From: Alphaproteobacteria bacterium | Lineage (GTDB): Bacteria; Pseudomonadota; Alphaproteobacteria; Sphingomonadales; Sphingomonadaceae | Reading direction: 5' to 3' | Length of the DNA: 9,527 nucleotides | NCBI GenBank assembly: GCA_018830415.1 | Contig: JAHJSJ010000153.1 | Span: forward strand, 1 to 9,527 | In this document: in pieces, positions 1-6,152 of the stretch | Layout of the letters: every line of letters begins with the position of its first letter | Position numbering within the stretch: position 1 is the stretch's first letter | Notes under the pieces: generated by a model | Databases searched by the model: none | Told to the model about the DNA's origin: nothing | Seen by the model: the letters and a program-made list of their open reading frames with translations, nothing else | Translations under genes and position numbers: made by a program

Positions 1-233
1 CGCACCGGGGCGCTGGCAACAGGGCTCGCATGGCAAACCCCACCCGGAGCAAGGCCGAATAGGGGCCGCGCGCCTGCCTTTCGGGGCAGGTAGGGGTGTT
101 TCGCCCTGAGCGGCCCGGGTTGGCTGCTAGAGCACAGGAGCAATCCTGCGCCCAGATGAATGGCTGCTGCCCCGGAGCCGGTCCGCAAGGATACCGACCG
201 GGGATACAGAACCCGGCTTATGATGGCCCCCTG
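1..233 (+). ncRNA. rnpB: RNase P RNA, class A, 3' part (5' end outside window)
   Basis: This is the catalytic RNA of ribonuclease P, which removes the 5' leader from precursor tRNAs. Several strongly conserved bacterial class A blocks can be read in order. They are a CACCCGGAGCAAGGCC-type block followed by GAATAGGGG (about 41-66), a GGGTTGGCTGCTAGAGC block (about 117-133), AGATGAATGGCTGC (154-167) and the near-universal ACAGAACCCGGCTTA (206-220). The same blocks occur in the same order in E. coli rnpB. The 5' portion, including one strand of P1, lies before base 1, so the gene is partial. The 3' end is estimated from the GGCCCC after the last block, which should form the 3' strand of P1, so it could be off by several bases. 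No U-rich terminator is visible after it. Confidence 0.96.
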
Positions 234-256
234 ATATGAATTGCGCACGCTGAAAT

Positions 257-270
257 TTGATCCCGATCAA
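257..270 (+). promoter_or_regulatory. FNR/FixK/Dnr-type box (perfect 14-bp palindrome)
   Basis: TTGATCCCGATCAA is a perfect inverted repeat and matches the FNR-family consensus TTGAT-N4-ATCAA at all ten specified bases. Its centre lies about 63 bases before the CMD-family start codon at 327. If the protein activates from the usual -41.5 position, transcription would start near base 305 and leave a short leader of about 20 bases. No clear -10 hexamer is visible at the matching place. This suggests oxygen- or nitric-oxide-responsive control of the next gene by a CRP/FNR-family regulator. The match is seen directly; the regulation is inferred. Confidence 0.7.
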
Positions 271-280
271 TGTCCGTGGC

Positions 281-298
281 GCTCAACTGGTGTTGAGC
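281..298 (+). promoter_or_regulatory. short perfect stem-loop before the CMD-family gene
   Basis: GCTCAAC (281-287) and GTTGAGC (292-298) form a perfect 7-bp stem around a TGGT tetraloop. It sits between the FNR-type box and the ribosome-binding site. No T-run follows, so a classical Rho-independent terminator for rnpB is unlikely. It could be an operator for a second regulator, an end structure protecting the rnpB 3' side, or chance. The structure is plain in the sequence; its function is unknown. Confidence 0.35.
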
Positions 299-326
299 AG
301 GCTGGTCAACAATCAGGGAACCGATC

Positions 327-689
327 ATGGCCGATACCCAATTCAAGGACTGGCCCGCGATGGCGGCCAATCTAACCCCCGCTATCCGTGAATTGCACAA
401 GGCCGCGCCTGGCGTAATGAAAGCGTTCCGCGAAATGGGTGGGGCTGCGCATTCCGAAGGCGAGCTTGATCCCAAGACCAAAGAGTTGCTGGCTGTCGCG
501 ATCTCGGTCGCGGTGCGGTGTGATCCGTGCATCACCTACCACGTCGAAGGTGCGCGTAAACATGGTGCGACCCGCGGGGAGATTGCCGAGACCATCGGGC
601 TTGCGGTTTACATGGGCGCCGGGCCAAGTGCGATGTATGCTGCGCAGGCGCTGGAAGCCTACGATCAATATGTCGATAAGGCGGGGTGA
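327..689 (+). CDS. carboxymuconolactone decarboxylase (CMD)/AhpD-like family protein
   Basis: The product is a 120-residue soluble protein of the CMD/AhpD-like fold. The family includes gamma-carboxymuconolactone decarboxylase and thiol-based peroxidases. The signature is present: ...LDPKTKELLAVAISVA followed by RCDPCITYH, where the CxxC pair (C64 and C67) with histidine three residues later is the redox and proton-relay centre in AhpD-type members. The segment after it (HGATRGEIAETIGLAVYMGAGPS) is the usual second family block. The protein is single-domain and near the usual small CMD length. AGGGA at 315-319 sits seven bases before the ATG and supports this start. No ahpC or aromatic-degradation gene is adjacent, so a peroxidase-like redox role is more likely than the protocatechuate pathway, but the substrate is unknown. 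A perfect FNR-type box upstream suggests oxygen- or NO-linked expression. The gene converges on the next one with a 33-base gap. Confidence 0.9.
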   Translation: MADTQFKDWPAMAANLTPAIRELHKAAPGVMKAFREMGGAAHSEGELDPKTKELLAVAISVAVRCDPCITYHVEGARKHGATRGEIAETIGLAVYMGAGPSAMYAAQALEAYDQYVDKAG

Positions 690-722
690 CGGCTATACAG
701 CAGCGGTGAGTTGAGTGAGCGC

Positions 723-2222
723 TTATACCAGCGCAGGCTCATTCTGTCTGGGCATCATCGGCGGATAAAGCTCATTTAGCGGCCGTGACCGCCCATCCGC
801 GCAGACCAGCCGCACGTGGTAGCGTCGCAATCGGCGCGGTTCGGACACGCCGCAGCTATGCGCGATCATGCCGACTTCCTTGCGCATCTGCGTCACAAAG
901 TTCGCCACCCGCACCGCCTTGTTGGCGGGATCAAGCCCGCGTTGCAGCGCCGGATCATGGGTGGTGATGCCGGTCGGGCAGGTGTTCTTGTCACACTTCA
1001 TCGCCTGAATGCAGCCCAGCGCGAACATGAATCCGCGCGCCGAAATCACGAAATCGGCCCCGGCGCAAATCGCCCAGGCGACGTCAGCCGGAGTTACCAG
1101 CTTGCCCGACGCAATGATGCGGATGCGGTCTTTCAGCCCCGCCGCATCGCGCAGATCGACCAGCATCGGCAAGGCTTCGCGCAGCGCCAGCCCGACGTTG
1201 TCGATCAGCGGCAAAGGTGCCGCGCCAGTGCCGCCATCGCCGCCATCGACGGTGATGAAATCGGGCGCGCTGGCTGCGCCCCGGCGGTTGATTTCCGCGA
1301 ACAGTTCCTCGATCCAGCCATAGGCCCCGATCACCGTCTTGAACCCGACCGGCTTGCCGGTAACTTCACGAATATGGGCAATTTTGTCGAGCAGTTCGTC
1401 GATGTTGCCGATGTCGGTGTGGCGGTTGGGCGAGATCGAATCCTCGCCTTCGGGAATGCCGCGGATCGCGGCGATTTCGGCGTTGACCTTGGCCCCCGGC
1501 AGGATCCCGCCCTTGCCCGGCTTGGCCCCTTGCGCCAGTTTCAATTCGAACATCCGCACCTGTTCGTGCCCGGCAATTTCGCGCAGTTTGCCATCCGACA
1601 GATTGCCAGCCTCATCACGCACACCATATTTGGCGGTGCCGATCTGGAACACGACATCGCATCCGCCTTCGAGATGATAGGGGGCAAGGCCGCCTTCGCC
1701 GGTGTTCATCCAGCATCCGGCCATCTTCGCACCATTGGACAGCGCACGCACCGCCGGGGTCGACAAGGCCCCATAGCTCATGCCTGAAATATTGAACAAC
1801 GAAGGCGCTTCGAATGGGATCCGCGCGGCCTCTGCTCCGATGATCATCGGCGCGGCCTCAACCGCGTCTTCGTCCAGCGTTGGCCAAGGGCAATTGATGA
1901 AAATCGGCGTACCCACCGGTTCGAGATTGCGGGTCGAACCGAAGGCGACATTGGTCGATTCGTGCTGTGCCGCGCTATAGACCCATTCGCGCTGCGCCCG
2001 GTTGAACGGCATTTCTTCGCGGTCCATCGCAAAGAAATACTGGCGAAAGAATTCGCCAAGGTTGGAGAGTATCGGCCGCATCCGCCCGATGACCGGGTAG
2101 TTGCGCCGGATGGCGTCGGCGGTCTGGATCCGGTCGACGATGAACAGGATCACCAGCCCCAGCGCGGCCAGGCCGATCACGAAAATGAAAGCTGTTGCCA
2201 GCCCATCGAAAATGGCGGTCAT
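723..2222 (-). CDS. FMN-binding glutamate-synthase family protein, membrane-anchored
   Basis: This 499-residue protein matches the FMN/synthase domain of glutamate synthase (GltS_FMN family) without the N-terminal glutaminase domain. A hydrophobic segment at about residues 9-29 should anchor it in the membrane, followed by a short cytoplasmic region. TIM-barrel blocks include FNISGMSYGALS (143-154), KPGKGGILPGAKV (234-246), ISPNRHTDIGNIDEL (263-277), GFKTVIGA (293-300) and ITVDGGDGGTGAAPLPL (323-339). C404, C410 and C415 reproduce the CX5CX4C spacing of the 3Fe-4S cluster in classical GltB. It therefore probably carries FMN and an Fe-S cluster, but with no glutaminase domain it must take ammonia from elsewhere or act on another substrate. 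Real activity of these stand-alone proteins is poorly known. GGAGA at 2232-2236 lies nine bases before the ATG. It is last in a possible minus-strand operon, 71 bases after ugd. Confidence 0.9.
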   Translation of the reverse strand: MTAIFDGLATAFIFVIGLAALGLVILFIVDRIQTADAIRRNYPVIGRMRPILSNLGEFFRQYFFAMDREEMPFNRAQREWVYSAAQHESTNVAFGSTRNLEPVGTPIFINCPWPTLDEDAVEAAPMIIGAEAARIPFEAPSLFNISGMSYGALSTPAVRALSNGAKMAGCWMNTGEGGLAPYHLEGGCDVVFQIGTAKYGVRDEAGNLSDGKLREIAGHEQVRMFELKLAQGAKPGKGGILPGAKVNAEIAAIRGIPEGEDSISPNRHTDIGNIDELLDKIAHIREVTGKPVGFKTVIGAYGWIEELFAEINRRGAASAPDFITVDGGDGGTGAAPLPLIDNVGLALREALPMLVDLRDAAGLKDRIRIIASGKLVTPADVAWAICAGADFVISARGFMFALGCIQAMKCDKNTCPTGITTHDPALQRGLDPANKAVRVANFVTQMRKEVGMIAHSCGVSEPRRLRRYHVRLVCADGRSRPLNELYPPMMPRQNEPALV

Positions 2223-2293
2223 TCCAGGCGGTCTCCAATGTCTCGGTACTTGGGATTACGCCGGGGGTTGGCGGGAAGTTACACCGGTCAGGG

Positions 2294-3604
2294 TCAGCCC
2301 CGGCCCACGCTCAGATAGGTGAACCCCGCAGCCGCCATATCGTCGGGGTTGTAGATGTTCCTGAGATCGACCAGCAACGGCGCGTTGGCCAGTTCCTTGA
2401 CCCGTTTGAGATCAAGCGCGCGGAACGCGTCCCATTCGGTCACGATCACCACCACATCTGCGCCCGCAATTGCTGCGTAGGGATCGTCACACATCGTCAC
2501 TTCGGGCAGCAGCGGGCGGGCCTGTTCCATGCCTTCGGGATCATAGGCGGCCACCGCCACGCCCGCGTCCATCAAGGTCTGCGCTACCGCAATCGCGGGC
2601 GAATCGCGCATATCATCAGTGTTAGGCTTGAACGTCAGGCCCAGCAGCGCCGCTTTCTTGCCGCGCGCCGCATCGACCCCGCCCAGCGCATCGACGACCT
2701 TGCGCCCCATCGCGCGTTTGCGGCTGTCATTGACCTTGACCACCGCCTCGACGATCCGCGTCGGGCTGTCGTAATCCTCGGCTGTTTTGAGCAGCGCGAG
2801 CGTATCCTTGGGAAAACACGATCCGCCGTAACCCGGCCCGGCGTGGAGGAACTTTGAACCGATGCGGTTGTCCATCCCGATCCCGCGCGACACATCCTGC
2901 ACATTCGCGCCGACCTTTTCGCACAGATCGGCCATTTCGTTGATGAAGGTGATCTTGGTCGCAAGGAAGGCGTTGGCGGCGTATTTGATCAGTTCGCTGG
3001 TGCGGCGCGAGGTAAACAGGATCGGCGATTCGTTGAGATAGAGCGGACGATAGACTTCGCGCATCACCTCGCGCCCGAAATCGTCCTCGGCCCCGATCAC
3101 GATCCGGTCGGGCCGCTTGAAATCGCCGATCGCCGCGCCTTCGCGCAGGAATTCGGGGTTTGAAACAACCGAAATGCGGTGTCTGGTTCCGGTATCGCGG
3201 ATGATCCGTTCCACCTCGTCACCGGTGCCCACCGGAACGGTCGACTTGGTGACGATCACCGCGTCACCCGCCAGATTTTCGCCGACTTCGCGCGCGACTT
3301 CGTAGACGAAGGTGAGGTCGGCATGGCCATCGCCGCGGCGGCTGGGGGTTCCAACCGCGATGAAGATCGCATCCGCGCCGCTTATCCCGTCGGCAAGGCT
3401 GGTGGTGAAGGACAGGCGCCCCCCCTTCACATTGGTTTCGACCAGCGCTTCAAGCCCCGGCTCGTAAATCGGCATGACCCCGGCGTGCAGCCGGTCGATC
3501 TTGGCCTGATCCTTGTCGATGCAGACCACTTCGTGTCCGAAATCGGCAAAACACGCCCCCGATACGAGCCCGACATAGCCCGATCCCACCATCGCAATTT
3601 TCAT
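2294..3604 (-). CDS. ugd: UDP-glucose 6-dehydrogenase
   Basis: This enzyme oxidises UDP-glucose to UDP-glucuronate in two NAD-dependent steps, supplying a precursor for exopolysaccharide, capsule or lipid A modification. The 436-residue length is normal for the bacterial family. Visible features, in order, are the N-terminal Rossmann motif VGSGYVGL (6-13), the block AVGTPS (83-88), TKSTVPVGTG (119-128), SNPEFLREG (148-156), the SELIKYAANAFLATKITF helix with K207 and N211, and the active-site segment GPGYGGSCFPKD with catalytic C263. The C-terminal UDP-binding half carries ALLGLTFKPNTDDMRDSP. All expected catalytic residues are present. AAAGG about nine bases before the ATG fits this start. 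It lies 55 bases downstream of the metallophosphoesterase gene and 71 bases upstream of the glutamate-synthase-like gene, all on one strand. Cytoplasmic. Confidence 0.97.
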   Translation of the reverse strand: MKIAMVGSGYVGLVSGACFADFGHEVVCIDKDQAKIDRLHAGVMPIYEPGLEALVETNVKGGRLSFTTSLADGISGADAIFIAVGTPSRRGDGHADLTFVYEVAREVGENLAGDAVIVTKSTVPVGTGDEVERIIRDTGTRHRISVVSNPEFLREGAAIGDFKRPDRIVIGAEDDFGREVMREVYRPLYLNESPILFTSRRTSELIKYAANAFLATKITFINEMADLCEKVGANVQDVSRGIGMDNRIGSKFLHAGPGYGGSCFPKDTLALLKTAEDYDSPTRIVEAVVKVNDSRKRAMGRKVVDALGGVDAARGKKAALLGLTFKPNTDDMRDSPAIAVAQTLMDAGVAVAAYDPEGMEQARPLLPEVTMCDDPYAAIAGADVVVIVTEWDAFRALDLKRVKELANAPLLVDLRNIYNPDDMAAAGFTYLSVGRG

Positions 3605-3659
3605 GAATAGCTGCCTTTAACGCGAAATCCGAACCCGTCCCGCCTTACGGTTCACCAGT

Positions 3660-4490
3660 CTAGCCTGCCCGTTCGCCGTGGAAGATGTCAACCGCCCCAT
3701 TTCTGGCACAGGCCTGCATAACCCGGCGCTGATCGCCTTCGAGCACCAGCGCTGTAAGCACACCCGAACGAAATGCGCCAGTATCAATGCCGATGCGATT
3801 GCCGCAGTCCATCACATGTTCGAAAATCGTGTGACCATGCACCACCACCTTTTCCAGCGGGCTTTGGTGATTGAGAAAGCGATCACGGATCCACAGCAGA
3901 TCGCTGCGTTTCTGGTCATCCAGCGGACGGGCCGGATCAATCCCGGCATGGACGAACACATAATCGCCGGCGATGATCATCAGTTCGAAGCGGGTAATGT
4001 AATCACGAACCTGCACCGGCACCAGCGCAGGCAGGCGTTCGAATAGCTGTTCAACCGAAAGCGAGGCATATTGCCGGTTCGACAGGCCGAAACTGAGGAT
4101 GGTTTCGCGCCCGCCATGCTTCACGAAATGGCGCAGCGCTTCGGGCTTTTCGAAGGCGGCGAGGAACATTTCTTCGTGATTGCCCGCCAGCACCCGGACA
4201 TTGCGCTGCTGCTGCCACATCAGCGTGCGCGCGATCACGCCTGCGCTATCCGGCCCGCGATCAATCAGATCGCCAAGCAACACGACACGGGTATCAGCCG
4301 CGCCCAAGCTTGCGTCATCTTCCTCGATTGCGGCGATCATGGCGTCGAACAGGTCAAGGCGACCGTGGATGTCACCGATGACATAATAGCGCGTGCCAGC
4401 GGGCACCGACGGCAGCCGGTGCTTCGCTTGAGGGCGGAAATAGTTGCGCAATCGCTGCAGCATCAAGACAATGTTCCGGTTGGGCGGCAT
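3660..4490 (-). CDS. PPP-family metallophosphoesterase (Ser/Thr phosphatase/ApaH-like)
   Basis: This is a 276-residue cytoplasmic phosphoesterase with the full two-metal PPP signature: GDIHGR (39-44, with D40 and H42), GDLIDRGPDS (73-82), GNHEE (103-107), HAGID (181-185) and HGHT (218-221). Bacterial relatives act as protein serine/threonine phosphatases (PrpA/PrpB type) or hydrolyse diadenosine tetraphosphate (ApaH). Sequence alone does not decide between them, so the substrate is open. The start is uncertain. The ATG at 4490 has no obvious ribosome-binding site. A second in-frame ATG at 4463 (residue 10, MLQRLRNYF...) has GGAA ten bases upstream and would remove only nine residues before the conserved domain. 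The gene ends 55 bases before ugd on the same strand, so co-transcription is plausible. A gap of 144 bases separates it from the SIMPL gene upstream. Confidence 0.9.
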   Translation of the reverse strand: MPPNRNIVLMLQRLRNYFRPQAKHRLPSVPAGTRYYVIGDIHGRLDLFDAMIAAIEEDDASLGAADTRVVLLGDLIDRGPDSAGVIARTLMWQQQRNVRVLAGNHEEMFLAAFEKPEALRHFVKHGGRETILSFGLSNRQYASLSVEQLFERLPALVPVQVRDYITRFELMIIAGDYVFVHAGIDPARPLDDQKRSDLLWIRDRFLNHQSPLEKVVVHGHTIFEHVMDCGNRIGIDTGAFRSGVLTALVLEGDQRRVMQACARNGAVDIFHGERAG

Positions 4491-4634
4491 TGGCGAACGG
4501 TGGTTGGCAGCCCGCCACCCGCACGCAGGCTATTATGCCCATGCATTGCGCCGCGCATACCGATCACCGCCGCACACCGCAACCAGCCGCCCGACAGGCG
4601 CGGCCAGAAGTGCAAATTTACCGGTCAGAGGCGA

Positions 4635-5387
4635 TCAATCGAGCGAAAAACTGACGGTCGTGACCACCCGCACTTTTTTGTACGGGCTGTCAGACATGCC
4701 CCAGCCGCCAGCCTCTCCGTCGCGCGCTTCGATGGTGAAATAGCCTTGGGTCGCTTCGCTGATCTTGCCGACGCTGGAACCCGAATCCTCGGCAAATTGC
4801 TGGGCTGATGCGCGCGCGTCCCTGGTCGCTTCGGCCACCATTTCGGGTTTGATGCTGTTCAATTTGGTGAAAGTGTAGGACATGGCCGAACCTTCCTCCA
4901 GAAACACCCCGCGCCCGACCAGATCGAACTGGCGGGCGACGGCCTTTTGCGCGCGGTCAATGTCTTGTGTGCGCAAGGCGAGCCTTTGCCGCACGGTGTA
5001 GGTGGTGATGCCTTCGTTGGTATAGCTCGATACATTCGCGCCGGTCGGCTGGAGAACATCGGCGGGGAAACCCAGATCGTTGAAGAACGCCTCGATCGCC
5101 TGCGTATCGCGCCGCATCTTGGCCTGCGCCTCGGTCAGGTTGGTCGATGAGGCGGAATAGGAGATTGTCCAGGTCGCAAGATCGGCGGTGACATCGCGTT
5201 CGGCCAACCCGCGCACGGTGACGGCGCGTTCGGCATCCTTGGCGCGCAGCAAGCCATCGCCCAGCAGATAACCGCCCGCGATCATGCCGATGGCGGCGAT
5301 TGCTGCGGTGCCGAACCAGCGCAAGGTTGCAGGTTCACGCAAAGCGCCGCCTGCCGTAATCGCCGGTTGCACATCTTCGCTGCTCAT
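4635..5387 (-). CDS. SIMPL (DUF541) domain protein with N-terminal membrane anchor
   Basis: The product is a 250-residue protein with a short N-terminal tail, one hydrophobic segment at about residues 25-45 (WFGTAAIAAIGMIAGGYLL) and a SIMPL/DUF541 domain from about residue 55 to the end. The domain starts with the typical AVTVRGLAERDVTADLATW, and its C-terminal strand is KKVRVVTTVSFSLD. The segment is followed by basic and acidic residues without a clear cleavage site, so I predict a periplasmic domain held by an uncleaved anchor. Family members such as E. coli YggE reduce oxidative stress, but their biochemical activity is not established. The reading frame is open for 40 more codons upstream, to an ATG at 5507. 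I chose 5387 because GAGGGGG lies eight bases before it and the family domain and anchor begin just after it. Read divergently from the glyoxalase gene. Confidence 0.87.
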   Translation of the reverse strand: MSSEDVQPAITAGGALREPATLRWFGTAAIAAIGMIAGGYLLGDGLLRAKDAERAVTVRGLAERDVTADLATWTISYSASSTNLTEAQAKMRRDTQAIEAFFNDLGFPADVLQPTGANVSSYTNEGITTYTVRQRLALRTQDIDRAQKAVARQFDLVGRGVFLEEGSAMSYTFTKLNSIKPEMVAEATRDARASAQQFAEDSGSSVGKISEATQGYFTIEARDGEAGGWGMSDSPYKKVRVVTTVSFSLD

Positions 5388-5395
5388 CGCATTGT

Positions 5396-5402
5396 CCCCC
5401 TC
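5396..5402 (-). promoter_or_regulatory. ribosome-binding site that sets the SIMPL start
   Basis: On the minus strand this reads GAGGGGG, eight bases before the ATG at 5387. It decides between that start and a longer form beginning at 5507, which would add 40 residues of low-complexity basic sequence and run through the hairpin cluster. Confidence 0.6.
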
Positions 5403-5471
5403 AAGAGTGTTGATGCGACGAGTTGTGCATATACGTCGATGAACCGAGTTTGAATAAGAGTCCTTGTGTTC

Positions 5472-5565
5472 CGCATCACATGCGCGATGCGAAATCCTCG
5501 CTCTCACGCCCTTCGGGCGCGTCGCTGCGGGCGGTCGGTCGCCCTTGCGGTCGCTGAAGCGACCG
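5472..5565. repeat. cluster of four consecutive hairpins (REP-like candidate)
   Basis: Four inverted repeats follow each other in the divergent intergenic region. They are CGCATC 5472-5477/GATGCG 5486-5491, CGCCC 5507-5511/GGGCG 5515-5519 with loop TTC, GGGCG 5529-5533/CGCCC 5540-5544, and CGGTCGC 5548-5554/GCGACCG 5559-5565 with loop TGAA. The motif CGCCC/GGGCG recurs in two of them and GGTCG recurs in the last two. This density of palindromes outside genes resembles REP-type intergenic repeats of GC-rich proteobacteria. It could also be a folded leader of the glyoxalase mRNA, since it ends 28 bases before that ATG. No T-run follows the last stem. One copy is seen here, so repeat status is unproven. 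Confidence 0.45.
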
Positions 5566-5593
5566 AAGTTGCTTTAATACGAAAGGTAATCAG

Positions 5594-6031
5594 ATGGTTA
5601 AGTATCTCCATTCGATGATCCGCGTGACCGATCCGGTCGCGACGGTCGATTTCTTCAAGCTGATCGGGCTGGAAGAAGTGCGCCGGTTCGATGTCGAGGC
5701 AGGGCGGTTCACGCTGATCTTCCTTGCCGCGCCGGGGCAGGCAGGTGTCGCCGAGGTTGAACTGACCCACAATTGGCCGCCCGAAGATGGCAGCCCCGGC
5801 GAATCCTATGATGGCGGACGCAATTTCGGCCACCTCGCCTACCGGGTCGATAATATCTACGAGACTTGCGCGGCGCTCGCCGACGCCGGCCACATCATCC
5901 ACCGCCCACCGCGCGATGGGCATATGGCCTTCGTCAAATCGCCCGACGGGATATCGGTCGAACTGTTGCAGGAGGGCCATCTGGAACCGGCCGAACCGTG
6001 GGTGAGCATGCCCAATGTCGGCAGCTGGTAA
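5594..6031 (+). CDS. gloA: lactoylglutathione lyase (glyoxalase I), VOC superfamily
   Basis: Glyoxalase I isomerises the hemithioacetal of methylglyoxal and glutathione to S-lactoylglutathione, the first step of methylglyoxal detoxification in the cytoplasm. The 145-residue protein has the two beta-alpha-beta-beta-beta VOC modules and the four expected metal ligands: H6 (YLHSMIRV), E56 (EVELTHNW), H80 (FGHLAYRV) and E123 (ISVELLQ). Their spacing closely follows the nickel-type E. coli enzyme (H5, E56, H74, E122). The block MAFVKSPDGISVELLQ near the end is typical of the family. AAAGG at 5582-5586 lies seven bases before the ATG. No glyoxalase II gene is adjacent. The last 20 or so residues, after the E123 strand, look like an ordinary tail. 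Confidence 0.93.
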   Translation: MVKYLHSMIRVTDPVATVDFFKLIGLEEVRRFDVEAGRFTLIFLAAPGQAGVAEVELTHNWPPEDGSPGESYDGGRNFGHLAYRVDNIYETCAALADAGHIIHRPPRDGHMAFVKSPDGISVELLQEGHLEPAEPWVSMPNVGSW

Positions 6032-6042
6032 ACCGGCGGAAG

Positions 6043-6090
6043 TTGACACGCGACAGCAGGTAACGCGGTTTAAACCATTAAAATAATTAG
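6043..6090 (+). promoter_or_regulatory. possible promoter region for the glycosyltransferase operon
   Basis: This part of the 100-base gap after the glyoxalase gene is strikingly AT-rich against its surroundings. It contains TTGACA (6043-6048), a perfect -35 hexamer, but no good -10 at 16-18 bases; TTTAAA (6069-6074) is 20 bases away. A 10-bp perfect palindrome GGTTTAAACC spans 6067-6076, followed by an A/T run to about 6088. A promoter here is reasonable because an operon begins just downstream, but the exact elements are not certain. Confidence 0.3.
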
Positions 6091-6141
6091 ACCTGTTGCA
6101 TGGCGGGACAAGTCAAGATAGTCAGGTTACTTAATTGGATC

Positions 6142-6147
6142 AGGGGG
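6142..6147 (+). promoter_or_regulatory. ribosome-binding site favouring TTG start at 6153
   Basis: AGGGGG lies five bases before the TTG at 6153. The frame is closed by a TAA at 6132-6134, so the only starts near the conserved region are TTG codons at 6135, 6153 and 6162. The 6135 codon has only CAGG eight bases upstream. Confidence 0.45.
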
Positions 6148-6152
6148 TCGCC

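Noticed and set aside
218..535. Minus-strand open frame overlapping the 3' end of rnpB and the CMD gene.
   Set aside because: It lies antisense to an RNA gene and a well-supported coding region, and its protein has no recognisable domain.
816..1787. Long plus-strand open frame of 323 codons antisense to the glutamate-synthase-like gene.
   Set aside because: The minus strand encodes clear FMN-barrel and Fe-S motifs; the plus frame is rich in His, Arg, Gln and Asp as expected from the antisense of GC-rich codons and shows no family motif.
4491..4634. 144-base gap between the SIMPL and metallophosphoesterase genes, checked for a small gene, terminator or promoter.
   Set aside because: It holds a CATAAT-like -10 on the minus strand without a matching -35, no stem with a T-run, and no supported small coding frame.
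5428..5433. TATATG on the minus strand, considered as the -10 box of the SIMPL promoter.
   Set aside because: No convincing -35 hexamer is found at 16-18 bases upstream, so the promoter cannot be placed.
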